From Bifidobacterium psychraerophilum (lineage in GTDB: Bacteria > Actinomycetota > Actinomycetes > Actinomycetales > Bifidobacteriaceae): a stretch of DNA of 64,000 nucleotides. The notes beneath the pieces are model-generated. The model was not told where the DNA came from. It did no database searches and was given only the letters and a program-made list of their open reading frames with translations. Location of the stretch: NCBI RefSeq assembly GCF_000741705.1, contig NZ_JGZI01000008.1, forward strand, positions 295,221 to 359,220, in the 5' to 3' direction. The translations under genes and the position numbers were made by a program. Shown in pieces: positions 45,449 to 55,042 of the stretch; the first letter of the stretch is position 1; every line of letters starts with the position of its first letter.

Positions 45449-46336
45449 TCACTGAAGATGGTTGCTATCAATATTTAATTTTACATAGTCTGAAAAATGT
45501 TTTAAATCCCACAGTTGGAATCTTTTTTTGCATAAAGCCTCAACTTCTGCACCTAATATGGGATGTGTGACACCTTTCGTGCTCCAATCGTTTTTTGTAT
45601 CGTTGGTGACTAAAACTATGTTCTCGATACTCGGATTATCTAAAATATAGACTCCTAATAAAAAATCGGCCCAAACAAAATAGTCGCCATGATTCTTGTC
45701 AGTGTCGCGAAATCCCGGAGGGGTATTTGTTTTATTTCTAGCCTCCGCCAATTGCAAAAAAGAATCTCTGGGTACAAACGGACAAATTGCTGTAGCTTCA
45801 AGACTGGAAATAGTTGATATTAAAGAATTTAAATATTTTGTATCGGTTTGAGGTTGATATTCTTCATATAGATTCCGCAATTCTTGTAGTAACTCAGAAG
45901 CATGTCTGCTCTTATCATCACCTAGCAGATTTCTGATGCTTTCTACATCCTCCTTCTGCATTTTCTTAATATTATTTAGATTTTGATTTTGCGTACGTTT
46001 ATTTATGACATTCCATGTTTCTTGAATAACCTGCCCTGGAATTACAACATTTTTTTGTCTCTTCAAGAAGTCAATAATATCGTCACTTTTAGCTTGATTA
46101 CCAATATTTACTAGGGCATTGGTGTCGAAACCGAAAACTGTTGATTCGTTTCGAACATTTATTTCACTCCCACTCTCATCCTTAAGAGAGACTAGTGCTT
46201 CCTTAATTTTCACTAAGGGATTGAGTTTTACTTTTCGATCGAGCACTTCAAAAACTCTACTAATCTGATCAAATGAGCCGTTGTTAGCAGATGACTGCGG
46301 AAGACCCGCTTCAGCATTTATTCTATCTTCTGACAT
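45449..46336 (-). CDS. PIN-like domain ribonuclease (DUF4935 type)
   Basis: A 295-residue protein. A helical N-terminal 65 residues precede a PIN-like fold: D71 in VFGFDTNALVNI, E106 in VIPGQVIQETWNVI, D211/D218 in FRDTDKNHGDYFVWADFLLGV, and D246 in NIVLVTNDTKNDW. These acidic residues match the metal site of PIN nucleases of the DUF4935 group, which usually cut RNA. The gene starts one base after the stop of the DUF262 gene, so they are translated as a pair. Very AT-rich compared with the host. I infer a toxin or effector arm of a two-gene defence system. Confidence 0.8.
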   Translation of the reverse strand: MSEDRINAEAGLPQSSANNGSFDQISRVFEVLDRKVKLNPLVKIKEALVSLKDESGSEINVRNESTVFGFDTNALVNIGNQAKSDDIIDFLKRQKNVVIPGQVIQETWNVINKRTQNQNLNNIKKMQKEDVESIRNLLGDDKSRHASELLQELRNLYEEYQPQTDTKYLNSLISTISSLEATAICPFVPRDSFLQLAEARNKTNTPPGFRDTDKNHGDYFVWADFLLGVYILDNPSIENIVLVTNDTKNDWSTKGVTHPILGAEVEALCKKRFQLWDLKHFSDYVKLNIDSNHLQ

Positions 46337-46337
46337 C

Positions 46338-47972
46338 TCACTCGCCAGTTTCTTGACTATACCAAACAGAAGCTATCGTCCTTGTAAGTGCTCGTCCTCG
46401 TGTCTCAAGTTTTTCAATGTTCCAGTTATCTAAATCCGCAAAGTACGTCTGGTCTTCTTTGCTGATGACAGTTTCCAGTATTTCTCGTTGAAATCCGGTC
46501 CAACTGTCACTGTTACCCGGTCTTCGTAGGATTGTTGATAAAACTGCATTCCCAATTGTGGCGCTCCAATAATTGACCTCACTCGGAGTAGTTGTTCCCC
46601 AGTTGCCGTCTTTTGTAATCACATACTGGATAAAATTGTCAGTAAGATCTGGGTTGATCTTTTTCTGCATAGCAGAAGCTTGAAGAACATGCAGAGTGTT
46701 TTTCCCAAGGGCACGTGAGAGTACTTGTTCACTGAACTGCTCTCTTGAAGGCACAAGATCGCTCAGATCTGCAAAGGCGGCTTCCCAAGTGCGTTCTGAA
46801 TAAATTCTCTTTGCAGCTTCGCTGAAACGCCGTTCCACATTACCTGTTCCTAAACTGCCGACACTGATTCTTCTTACAACGAGCCGCAATAAAGTCGATG
46901 CTCCTTCATCGGGATTTTCCGTATTTGTAAGCGCGAGCAGTATCGGCCGTATCGAGATGACGTTCAGTTTGTTCAGAACTGTATATATTGATGCTTGGTA
47001 ATCATTTGCGGGTCCAGCTGTTGAAGGATCTTCCATCTGTAAATAATACGGTAAATCATGACTCATGATCGTCATCAGCTGCGCAGGAGTTATGGATTCA
47101 AACTTCTTAAGATGACCTGTCAACGCGTCAAAAAGGTCTCGTGGTAACACATAACCTCTACGAGCTGTAACCACATGTCTTATAAATTGAACGAAAGTCG
47201 AAGGATCCCTGAAAGATTTCGCAATTTTTTGCCATTGCTCATATCTTTTGTGCATCTCACTCGGACTGGATTGACTCAGCACATAACTCTTCAACAGATC
47301 GGCCGTTGTTAAGTCTTTACCTCTGTTGTTGACAATTTCGAAAACACGAAATGCCGATGCACTATCTGGATGTGTGAATTGCGCAATGTAGAGGTGATCA
47401 GTAAGAAAATTCGCCCAGATGCCAAGTCTTTTAAAAGGATCATCCTTCAGGTTCTCATCCAACAACGAGCTTAATTTCTTATAAGCTTTTACGAGATTTC
47501 TCGATATAGAATCTTCTCCGTCCTCGTTCTCTACAGGAAGCATAATGTCTTTTGCTGATTTTCTCAGAATTTCTTGTAGAGTTCTGTCATCAGCGCTGTC
47601 AGAGAGAGAGATCCTTGCACTTTCTTCATCAGTATCGTAGTTAATACCTGTTAAGAACGTCGATTTGACACGTTCCGCCAGCGCATCTCTACCAAACTTC
47701 ACCGCATCATGATAGAGAGCAGCGGCAAGTAACGTTACTGTTAGTAATCGCTGTTGGCCATCTACAACTTCTTTGGGCTGATTTTCTCCTGTCAAAATAA
47801 AAAGGCCCAGAAAGTAGTAATCCTGATCAACTGAATCGGAGAGATCTGAAAAAAAATCGCCTATCTCATCATCGCCCCAGCTGTAGTTTCTTTGATATAT
47901 CGGAATGGTGAAACGATTTCCACTTATCAATGAGCTCAAAGTATTGGAAGAGGCTGTTAGTGGTTTTTCCAT
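46338..47972 (-). CDS. DUF262 protein with degenerate HNH (GmrSD-like) C-terminus
   Basis: A 544-residue protein. The ParB/Srx-like DUF262 domain has IPIYQRNYSW (23-32) and the nucleotide-handling DGQQR (71-75), as in GmrS, SspE and BrxU. The C-terminal part has the DUF1524 layout (W...Y...IGNAVL...NW.IEKLETRGRAL...W), but the EHIxP segment bearing the catalytic His of the HNH nuclease is absent. The nuclease half therefore looks inactive. A PIN ribonuclease gene follows after one base. AT-rich. Probable sensor of modified DNA or nucleotides in a defence module; the pairing is inference. Confidence 0.85.
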   Translation of the reverse strand: MEKPLTASSNTLSSLISGNRFTIPIYQRNYSWGDDEIGDFFSDLSDSVDQDYYFLGLFILTGENQPKEVVDGQQRLLTVTLLAAALYHDAVKFGRDALAERVKSTFLTGINYDTDEESARISLSDSADDRTLQEILRKSAKDIMLPVENEDGEDSISRNLVKAYKKLSSLLDENLKDDPFKRLGIWANFLTDHLYIAQFTHPDSASAFRVFEIVNNRGKDLTTADLLKSYVLSQSSPSEMHKRYEQWQKIAKSFRDPSTFVQFIRHVVTARRGYVLPRDLFDALTGHLKKFESITPAQLMTIMSHDLPYYLQMEDPSTAGPANDYQASIYTVLNKLNVISIRPILLALTNTENPDEGASTLLRLVVRRISVGSLGTGNVERRFSEAAKRIYSERTWEAAFADLSDLVPSREQFSEQVLSRALGKNTLHVLQASAMQKKINPDLTDNFIQYVITKDGNWGTTTPSEVNYWSATIGNAVLSTILRRPGNSDSWTGFQREILETVISKEDQTYFADLDNWNIEKLETRGRALTRTIASVWYSQETGE

Positions 47973-48500
47973 ACGAACATTGTATGTCTTATGACTCCTA
48001 CTTCAATGTGCCTGGTTTCCAAGACCGAAATGATTCGTTTGTGTTGAGGCGGTGCCTTTCCTGCGATGGGTTTAATGACAAGTGTGTTCGTGGAATCAAG
48101 CAAGAGCTGCTCCTCGACGCACGAGAAGTTCTACGACCCTCTGTCTAGATTTTTTCTACTGTAAATGGAGGTCTGCACGTATGTTCGTAAGGGACATCAA
48201 CGAGCGTTCAAAGCTTGATAAGAGCCAACCAAATCCATTGCATTGTTTGTCGGGGGTAATATGCGGTCACAATGATTCAGCGTTCCGATAGGCTGCCTGC
48301 TAGATCCCAAAAAGAAAAAACCGCATATATCTTTGCTGCTGCACATGACGTTGAATAGTAATACGTGAATAGTTAAACGAACAATCGTTGTCGTCGAACA
48401 AGCGAATGCCCGTGCTTCGCGGGCAACGCGGCACCACATCTTCCAATGAGAATTAGCCTTCACTATCCCTTCTCAGCAAGATATCAGATGATAACCTCGG
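47973..48500. other. Gene-free gap upstream of the DUF262 gene
   Basis: 528 bases holding the promoter of the DUF262 gene and the 3' side of the DUF4062 gene. Short open frames here lack start signals and protein-like composition. Nothing else recognised. Confidence 0.55.
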
Positions 48501-49358
48501 TCATCCGACATGGAAGTCTTTGTGCTTCTTTTCCCCGTTCTCAGCCCAGTGGATGCGGATAACGTCCGGGTCGCTACCTTGAAGATAGTGAATCACGCTG
48601 AGCCGTCGGGTTTGCCCTGTGTGGATTATGGTCGGCTCATCTTCACCGGTAAGCATCATGCTCGAATGCTCACCGACTACTTCGAATGTGACGTCCGTGG
48701 CATCCTCATCGCCGGAGTTCGTGATCTCGATCCAATGTCGGGTCGTGTATCTCGCCTTGCCTCTCTTGTCATATTCCTTGAGCTCACGTTCTTCATGTGG
48801 CTGGGCAAAGAACTTCACTCCGTGCGAGACTGCTGGGAGGGTGGAAACGTTGAGGTCAAGTTTGTCGATGTCGTATTCGATCGCCTTCCATACTTCATGT
48901 TCCAGCTGTTCCACGGTGGCGAACTCTCCCAGAAGGCCGCGCTGACTGATCTGCTGGCGGAACTCCCTGAGGCCATTGAGCTGTGTCGTGTCGATATCGC
49001 GGGGCAGCGGCGCGGTCGAGAAGTACAGGTGAACGGGTTTTCCTGTGGCGACGGAGCGTTCGATCTCTGCGATCGTTCCAGAAACCGCGCCTGGTGTGGG
49101 TGAGCCGAGACGGCTACCGAACAGAGCGATGACAATGTCGGCGCTATCAACGCCTTGTTCGTTGATTTGCGCCTGGGGGTGTCCTCCGAGAAGTGGCACG
49201 GACGCTGTCTCCCAACGCCAAGGGAGAAGAACAATATGTTTCGAGATAGAGTTGGCATCATTCCAGTTGTGGAGTGCTTTCTCAACAGCATCGCGGGCTT
49301 CGGGGATATCTGAAGGAGAAGCGATGACTACGCGAAGGACGGAAGCGGTAATACTCAT
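48501..49358 (-). CDS. TIR-like DUF4062 domain protein
   Basis: A 285-residue protein. The N-terminal half follows the DUF4062/TIR-like pattern: RVVIASPSDIPEARDAVEKALHNWN, LLPWRWET, PQAQINEQGVDSADIVIALFGSRLGSPTPGAVSGTIAEIE, then YFSTAPLP. This fold is used by NAD-processing or signalling effectors. From about 190 a beta-rich domain follows (RHWIEITNSGDEDATDVTFEVVGE...RIHWAENGEKKHKDF), like immunoglobulin-type domains. The ATG at 49358 is chosen because similarity begins there. Single gene, divergent from the next. Defence role is inferred from fold and neighbourhood. Confidence 0.75.
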   Translation of the reverse strand: MSITASVLRVVIASPSDIPEARDAVEKALHNWNDANSISKHIVLLPWRWETASVPLLGGHPQAQINEQGVDSADIVIALFGSRLGSPTPGAVSGTIAEIERSVATGKPVHLYFSTAPLPRDIDTTQLNGLREFRQQISQRGLLGEFATVEQLEHEVWKAIEYDIDKLDLNVSTLPAVSHGVKFFAQPHEERELKEYDKRGKARYTTRHWIEITNSGDEDATDVTFEVVGEHSSMMLTGEDEPTIIHTGQTRRLSVIHYLQGSDPDVIRIHWAENGEKKHKDFHVG

Positions 49359-49527
49359 ATGCCTAAGCGTACGAACACATACCCACATCCGCGGAACCGT
49401 TAGCAGACTTCTGCTGTTTCGGACTGAATTTGACCGCTATGCTGAGTGAGGGTGATGCTGCGATCAACGTGCTGTATAAAAATGGAAGATGGTATGCAGG
49501 TCGCTCTGGTCTGGGACAATGCTGTGT

Positions 49528-50382
49528 ATGGAGATTGGTGAGCGTTGGGGTTATCGGGCGCATAGCGTTGACTCGTTGGTTGAGGTCGAAGTTCTCAAGA
49601 TCGGGACGCAGAAACCACCACGGACGCTTGTCCGGTTTGTTGATGAACGATTTGAGGGTAGACAGGAGTGGATTCCACCTACTCGTTTGAAGGTGATCTG
49701 GAAAGATGCTGTGGAATTCGAGGCGCGAGAGGCTCGCTGGGATAGAGTCGATACTCATCCCGGTTTGGAAGGCGGGCCAGTAGAGTTTGCGATCGACGAA
49801 GTCTTCAGAACGCTAATTGACGATGAGTTGGCTAGTCCCGCGTATCGCTATACCGGAGTGACTGCTATAAAGGATGTTGCTGGTCTCGCTGGATATCTGC
49901 AAATTGATGAGTCCTTGCTGAGAGATACTCCCGAATCGTTTGATGACGAAGATGGGTGGATTGTGCCATGGGCGACCACTGAGTTGATAGTCAGAACTGC
50001 CTGCACTCACTACTCTGACAAGATGCTGCACGAGGTCGAAAAGCAGGAATCAGAAGTCCAACTGGAATCAACACATGGGCGATGGTATAAGAGTTACTTT
50101 CACAAAGACGAAGATATTTTCGTTACACCAGAAGAAGTCGCGTCCGGCGACTTCGAAGAGCCTTATGGTAAACAGTGCCGTGACTTGTTGCGCCAATGGT
50201 GTGGCGCCGAGGCTGTCGTGCGTCGGGACGAACTCAAAGCGTTACGGCAAGAGGTAGTGCGGCTGGATGAGTTAGTGACCCATGCGATCCGTGTCCTGCG
50301 TACCGCGAAACTCACAACACAGGCTGATGATATTCAACGTCGGTTCGGCGTTCCAATCATGCAAGCTCGTACATCACGGTAG
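49528..50382 (+). CDS. Conserved actinobacterial protein of unknown function
   Basis: A 284-residue protein. The N-terminus has the recurrent actinobacterial pattern MEIGERWGYRAHSVDSLVEVEVLKIGTQKPPRTLVRFVDERFEGRQEWIPPTRLKV, which looks like an SH3-like or tudor-like beta barrel. A helical middle and a C-terminal coiled segment (LKALRQEVVRLDELVTHAIRVL) follow. I know no function. Its last 9 bases overlap tail to tail with the gene on the opposite strand, a partner that also shows an N-terminal domain frequent in actinobacterial unknowns. Confidence 0.7.
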   Translation: MEIGERWGYRAHSVDSLVEVEVLKIGTQKPPRTLVRFVDERFEGRQEWIPPTRLKVIWKDAVEFEAREARWDRVDTHPGLEGGPVEFAIDEVFRTLIDDELASPAYRYTGVTAIKDVAGLAGYLQIDESLLRDTPESFDDEDGWIVPWATTELIVRTACTHYSDKMLHEVEKQESEVQLESTHGRWYKSYFHKDEDIFVTPEEVASGDFEEPYGKQCRDLLRQWCGAEAVVRRDELKALRQEVVRLDELVTHAIRVLRTAKLTTQADDIQRRFGVPIMQARTSR

Positions 50383-51765
50383 CCAGGTGCGTGTTTCGGG
50401 AGGGTTTTCGACACTCCACCCATGAGGCATGTACGGATCCAGTTCTTTGGCTCCTAACGTGCCGGATTCGGTCATGGTCAGTTGGGATTTGTCGTTGAGC
50501 GGATCGATACGATCTGCATGCTCATTGATCCACGTCGCCCACTCCAGCACCTGTCTTTGAGCCTGCTCATCGAATTCCTCAGCCTGATGCCGGATTGCTT
50601 GACTATAAGAGCGCAGCCGTGTCGCGTTCTCCCATTGCTCAGCTTGTTGCCCCGCACGATCAGCATTGAGCTTGAGTAAATAGGCCTCGCGTGCCTTAGG
50701 GATGGCTTCCTCCCATTCCTTCACCTGCTTGGCATGATATGCTTCAAGTTTCTCTCGTCTATCTTGTGCGGCGTGGCTCCATTCTTCGATAATGTCGAAG
50801 AATTCCGGCAGCTTCGAGATGAGAGTCCATCGCTGGCGATCCGCCCACCAGGGCGAGTTATAGCCAGGATCGAGTTCCAATTTAAGGCGACCAGACCACA
50901 CCTCCATGCGCGTCGGACTGACGCGCTGCCACTCGTACTTGCGTTCGGCCAGATCCTTGTCCGTGTAGACGTCGCGTTTCACCCGCTCTTCGCTGAGCAC
51001 ACACCGATAGCTATCCTCGCCGACCGTGATGAGGAAGCTCGGGTCCTTGTCCACACTCAGCGTCCATCCACGCCGAACGCATTCTTCACTAATGCCTTGC
51101 ACGAGTGCCCATGCTCGCGGACGGGTTGTCTCATTAACCATGAGATGCGAAGCGTGCTCCGTGAGCGCTTGTATCTCGGGTCGATTGCGATCAGCTTCAG
51201 CCGGCACGGGAATCTGGGGCGGCATCTCTGCCTGCGTTGAAGATCGTATGAGTTCAATGGTCAACGGTCCCCGCTTAGTCCCGGTCACTTTCAATCGGCG
51301 TTGAGGACCCAAACCTCCTGAAAAACGCAGCTGTCTGACGGCATGAACATAACCGATTCGCTCCGCATCACTTGGTTCGTCGAAACGAAGCACGCCGCCC
51401 GCAGACTCAAGAAGATCAAGAAGATCATCAACAGGCTTGTATGGTGGCTCGTAGGTAGGGAGGGATGTAGCGAGTTTCGCTTCGGTATCATCAGGGTCTT
51501 CGGATGACGGATATGCGCCATGCTCCAAGTAGTAACGTCCTTCATCGGTAAGGCTCGCACGCCAGGATCTACCATGCCCCTGTACGGATAGCAACCCACG
51601 TCGATCCAATGCGCGCGCAGTCACCCGATGATCGAACCCATGCTCATACACGCCTTTCGGTCGCCCTTCACCGACCCACCGCAAAACAGCCAGCTGCTTC
51701 TCATTCAGCAGGTTTTGTTCGGACACAAAGATCTCCAATCGGATAGAACCATTGTTCGCATTCAC
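50374..51765 (-). CDS. Conserved actinobacterial winged-helix protein of unknown function
   Basis: A 463-residue protein. Residues 18-80 form a winged-helix-like domain seen in many actinobacterial unknowns: LNEKQLAVLRWVGEGRPKGVYEHG...VTARALDRRGLLSVQGHG..WRASLTDEGRYYLEHG. A middle region of alternating strands and helices follows, then a long helical, Glu/Gln/Arg-rich segment from about 320 (EKLEAYHAKQVKEWEEAIPKAREAYLL) predicted as coiled coil. The end is PYMPHGWSVENPPETRTWLP. DNA binding is possible. Convergent and overlapping with the preceding gene. Confidence 0.75.
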   Translation of the reverse strand: MNANNGSIRLEIFVSEQNLLNEKQLAVLRWVGEGRPKGVYEHGFDHRVTARALDRRGLLSVQGHGRSWRASLTDEGRYYLEHGAYPSSEDPDDTEAKLATSLPTYEPPYKPVDDLLDLLESAGGVLRFDEPSDAERIGYVHAVRQLRFSGGLGPQRRLKVTGTKRGPLTIELIRSSTQAEMPPQIPVPAEADRNRPEIQALTEHASHLMVNETTRPRAWALVQGISEECVRRGWTLSVDKDPSFLITVGEDSYRCVLSEERVKRDVYTDKDLAERKYEWQRVSPTRMEVWSGRLKLELDPGYNSPWWADRQRWTLISKLPEFFDIIEEWSHAAQDRREKLEAYHAKQVKEWEEAIPKAREAYLLKLNADRAGQQAEQWENATRLRSYSQAIRHQAEEFDEQAQRQVLEWATWINEHADRIDPLNDKSQLTMTESGTLGAKELDPYMPHGWSVENPPETRTWLP

Positions 51766-52002
51766 GCTATTGCTAACACAAACAGTTATGCGAACTAAAT
51801 CTGTTTTATGCCCCTTCTGCCTAGGAAGGATGGAATCCTACCCATCCTCATGTTCAGAGCTCATGTTTTCAATATATTCTATCGGCCGTGGTGTCGTTCT
51901 AGGTGGCTCAGGTTGAGTTCTTATCCGTGCTCTTCTCGGACTTTCCAAGATTTCTCTGCTTTGGAAAGAGGCTTCATCGATCTCTGGTTACATTTACTGC
52001 AC

Positions 52003-53142
52003 TCAGTGCCTTATGAGTCCTAGCAGCCTGTCCATAACACCCGGCTTGAGAGTCACTCCTGGTTGTTTGCATTTCAGTAGATAGGTTCCATATCTATTAA
52101 TCATGAGTTGCACGGCTGGCGAGGCGATGAAGGTCTGGTTGTGCTCCATTGCGTCGATGGCCTTGCATACCTCCACTTTGACGAGTCGTTGTAGTTGGCG
52201 TCTTGTGCCGGCATGCTGCTTCCTGTTGAGGATGAAGTCGATTCCATTGTCGTCGTTCACTTCCCCCTTGTGCACGAATGGCCGTTCGCCATCGAATGGC
52301 TTGTGCATCTGGCAGATGAACCGCAGGCACGGGTTCAGTCCCTGCTGCCGCATACTCGTTTCTATATCCGTGGTGTCGAATAGAAGAGCGCCGGTCATGT
52401 CGTCGGTGATCATCGTCGAGGTACTGATGAGTATCCATCTCACATCGTTTTTGGCCGCTTCACGTATCAAGCGAATGATTTCGGGGAATAGGGGTAGTTC
52501 GCCCTGATGACATTTGCGAGGCACCCGGCCTGGCTGGTTGATGGTGAAATAGGAATAGTCGCATTGCATATCGATGTAAAAGACGAGACCCCCATACTCA
52601 TGCCGTGGCGACATGCGGCTGCCGCAATTCAGAACATTGTTTCGATATGATTCCGTTTTCCTCAGATGGTGTTGGAGAGACAATTTGAGATCCTCTATTT
52701 GGCGGGGTGCATCCGATTCAGAAAGGATCCGTGCATCGTCCGAGATGATTTTATTGAGTCTTTCCGCGATTCCGGAGATCTGCTCGTGATCATCCCAGTC
52801 GATCTGCCTGCCATCCTCCTGGAGTGCATCCTGCGCTCTCCTGACCCTTTTAAGCTCGGACTGGTGGGTCGGTGGTTTGCTGCGTCTGCCCTGGTTGCTG
52901 TACTCACGTCCGCTCGGGTCAGTGTGAAGATGCTCGACACCAATGATGGTGTCCGGTCGGGAAGGCATCTTCATGATGAAATCGGGGCTCTCCTCAGCCT
53001 TGACAACCTCACCGAAGACCTGGTCCGCCATCATGCGCCCGCACTCACTCTCAGTGCGGAGAACATCCAGTGCCTGTTGAAAATGTTTGCGCTCAAGACT
53101 CTTTTTAACAGACGAATCAACCTTTTGCTGCGACATACTCAC
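52003..53142 (-). CDS. Unassigned island protein, possible PD-(D/E)XK-like N-terminus
   Basis: A 379-residue protein not recognised by family. Near residues 50-75 the sequence ESPDFIMKMPSRPDTIIGVEHLHTD resembles the PD...(I/V)GxEH segment of some divergent restriction-like proteins, but a following Lys is not evident. A long helical middle is followed by strands (GGLVFYIDMQCDYSYFTI, DVRWILISTSTMITDD). The C-terminal quarter is basic and helical. The ATG at 53142 or a second Met two codons later could start. Flanked by gene-poor stretches on both sides within the island. Confidence 0.65.
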   Translation of the reverse strand: MSMSQQKVDSSVKKSLERKHFQQALDVLRTESECGRMMADQVFGEVVKAEESPDFIMKMPSRPDTIIGVEHLHTDPSGREYSNQGRRSKPPTHQSELKRVRRAQDALQEDGRQIDWDDHEQISGIAERLNKIISDDARILSESDAPRQIEDLKLSLQHHLRKTESYRNNVLNCGSRMSPRHEYGGLVFYIDMQCDYSYFTINQPGRVPRKCHQGELPLFPEIIRLIREAAKNDVRWILISTSTMITDDMTGALLFDTTDIETSMRQQGLNPCLRFICQMHKPFDGERPFVHKGEVNDDNGIDFILNRKQHAGTRRQLQRLVKVEVCKAIDAMEHNQTFIASPAVQLMINRYGTYLLKCKQPGVTLKPGVMDRLLGLIRH

Positions 53143-53878
53143 ATTCTATGTTCCAGCCACACGCGCTTGGACCTTTGTACGAGCTTCTCAAACCCACCTA
53201 AGCCCCTCAGATCGTTGTTTTTCCGCATCCACGAAGAAACACTCGCTCGGTGAGCGCGCGCTTGTGGCACTTGAATCCCGGACGTGCGCGGTCCAGCGCG
53301 AGAAAAATCGCGTCAAGCTAGAACCCGTTTGAATGCGTCGAATCGGGCTGAACTGCTCACGCATAGTACCGGAGTACCATTTCGCGAACTCACAACGCAT
53401 TTTGGGGGGCGTGAGATGGTGTAAGGTGGCTCGCCAGGCAAACGTTGAAGCCCGGCGACCGGCACTCGCCGACGCCGTGCGTCATGACATGGCCGAGTTC
53501 TACGCTGACGTGAAACCCTCGTGCAAGCCGCCGGAAGACTTGGCGTCAGCGACGAGGTTGTGGTTCAGCGATCCTTCCCGGTGAAGGCATGATCCGTCCA
53601 GGAGACCGTCACTCACATACTATGTGGTAACCAGTCATCTTGAGTAGCATGCACACGATCTGAATGGCCCACCGGTGGCATATCAACGCTCCGGATGAAA
53701 CGTTGGCCTAACCTTCGTGAACGAAGAAATCTCGCTACGGACATGGGCAAAAAGCAACTCTCTACAATGAACTTGATACTCCTAAAAGCTGGGAGCAACT
53801 CAGCATGGGCAGCAAGCGACATCGATCAAAGTCTCGCGAGCATAGCGGATAGAACGGGCCGACTCACCCTGTGAGTGA
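53143..53878. other. Gene-poor stretch, possible small or decayed ORF
   Basis: 736 bases. One frame (GTG 53411 to stop 53582-53584) encodes ARRPALADAVRHDMAEFYADVKPS-type sequence that reads like protein, but it has no recognisable family and may be a fragment. The rest contains stops in all frames. No clear repeats. Confidence 0.35.
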
Positions 53879-54997
53879 TTAGGCGGCAGTCTGGTGGACA
53901 ACAAGCCACTCCATATGTCTAAGCGTCCTTTGAATTTTGTCCGGTTCTTCTAGAAGCGCGGCCATCGCTGCGTAACGTTCGACAAACCTATAGATGCCGG
54001 TTGTGGGGTTCTCTCTCCGCCAACATGCCAGCGCCTCCGTGAAGTCTCGCCTAATGACAGGCGAGACGTTCGCCAAGAACTGCTCTCCGAGCCGCGCTTC
54101 GAAGTCATACCAAAGTGTTTGGTGGTGACGTTCCAATTCTCCCGCATACTTCGCAAGCCCTCCTGGGTCAGGGCGGGCTCCGAATTGCATCATTACTCGA
54201 GTTCCTCGGTCGATGGACGCGATTTTCGCTTCAGCTGTTACCCAAGCGCTCCGCGCAGACTTCAAGCGAGCTACGTCTGCGGAGAAACTCTCGGTATCGA
54301 TCGGCACCGTGAGTTCGTTTAGGGGAATTTCGATGCACTGCACCGCGGCGATTGCTTTTGGTCGTACAGCGAGTGAGAGTACGCCCGTCGCCTCGTGAAC
54401 GTTGAGATAACGAACTACGTCGAGGTTTTCCGCATTCAGATCGGATATCTTGAGATTTGCCGCGTCTTCGTGGTTTTCGTCACGGTACCCAGGATTGATG
54501 CGGAGAGGCTTGGGACGAAGGGCGACACGGTAGAGATAGAACTGAGAGCTGCCGTCGCCTTGATCGCGCATGCGGCGCAGCATATTCTCAATTGCAGTCT
54601 CGTACGTGCCGAGGTGAAGCGCCTTGGTCGTTTCATTAAGAATGTACTGTTTCCGGCTAAGGCCAATGAGGTCGTCGCTCCACGACAGATTCTCAGCAAA
54701 CCGGCGCGCATAATCGGGCGACGGCCAATCTGATGAGGTGCTGGTGTGATACCACGCAAACCTTGTCACCACGTCGTCCTGGAGCGCAGGGTCGTGCTTG
54801 TCGCGGAGCGCAGCCACGGCCGGGCCGAAGCGGATACGCTGGCCACATTGTTCGCAGGACATATGAGCGCCGTCAGCCTCGATGAAGTAGTCATGTGCAG
54901 TGATAAATGATCGGCCACCGCACGAGCAGTTCATCCAGTAGCCGTAGTTGAAGCCGTCAAATCGTTCAATGAGCCTGCCGAGATCAGGTAGTTCCAT
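53879..54997 (-). CDS. Zn-ribbon protein with a possible ADP-ribosyltransferase-like fold
   Basis: A 372-residue protein. An N-terminal zinc ribbon has C24, C26, C48 and C51 (CSC...CEQC). It is followed by FAWYHTSTSSDW (Y83-H84) and KALHLGTYETAIENMLRRM (H128, T131), then YLYRVALRPKPLRI and the acidic DENHED. The YHTS...HLGT pattern recalls ADP-ribosyltransferase-like folds (RES/DarT group), but I could not place a catalytic Glu, so this is tentative. A helical tail of about 130 residues follows. It lies 45 bases downstream of the 1024-residue nuclease gene on the same strand, suggesting a two-gene unit. Confidence 0.65.
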   Translation of the reverse strand: MELPDLGRLIERFDGFNYGYWMNCSCGGRSFITAHDYFIEADGAHMSCEQCGQRIRFGPAVAALRDKHDPALQDDVVTRFAWYHTSTSSDWPSPDYARRFAENLSWSDDLIGLSRKQYILNETTKALHLGTYETAIENMLRRMRDQGDGSSQFYLYRVALRPKPLRINPGYRDENHEDAANLKISDLNAENLDVVRYLNVHEATGVLSLAVRPKAIAAVQCIEIPLNELTVPIDTESFSADVARLKSARSAWVTAEAKIASIDRGTRVMMQFGARPDPGGLAKYAGELERHHQTLWYDFEARLGEQFLANVSPVIRRDFTEALACWRRENPTTGIYRFVERYAAMAALLEEPDKIQRTLRHMEWLVVHQTAA

Positions 54998-55042
54998 TGG
55001 CTATTTCTTGGTTTGGGATGAGGTATACACGGGAAGCTCGGT

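Noticed and set aside
48197..48463. 88-codon minus-strand frame in the gap before the DUF262 gene
   Set aside because: No ribosome-binding site, Cys/Phe-rich random composition and no recognisable family.
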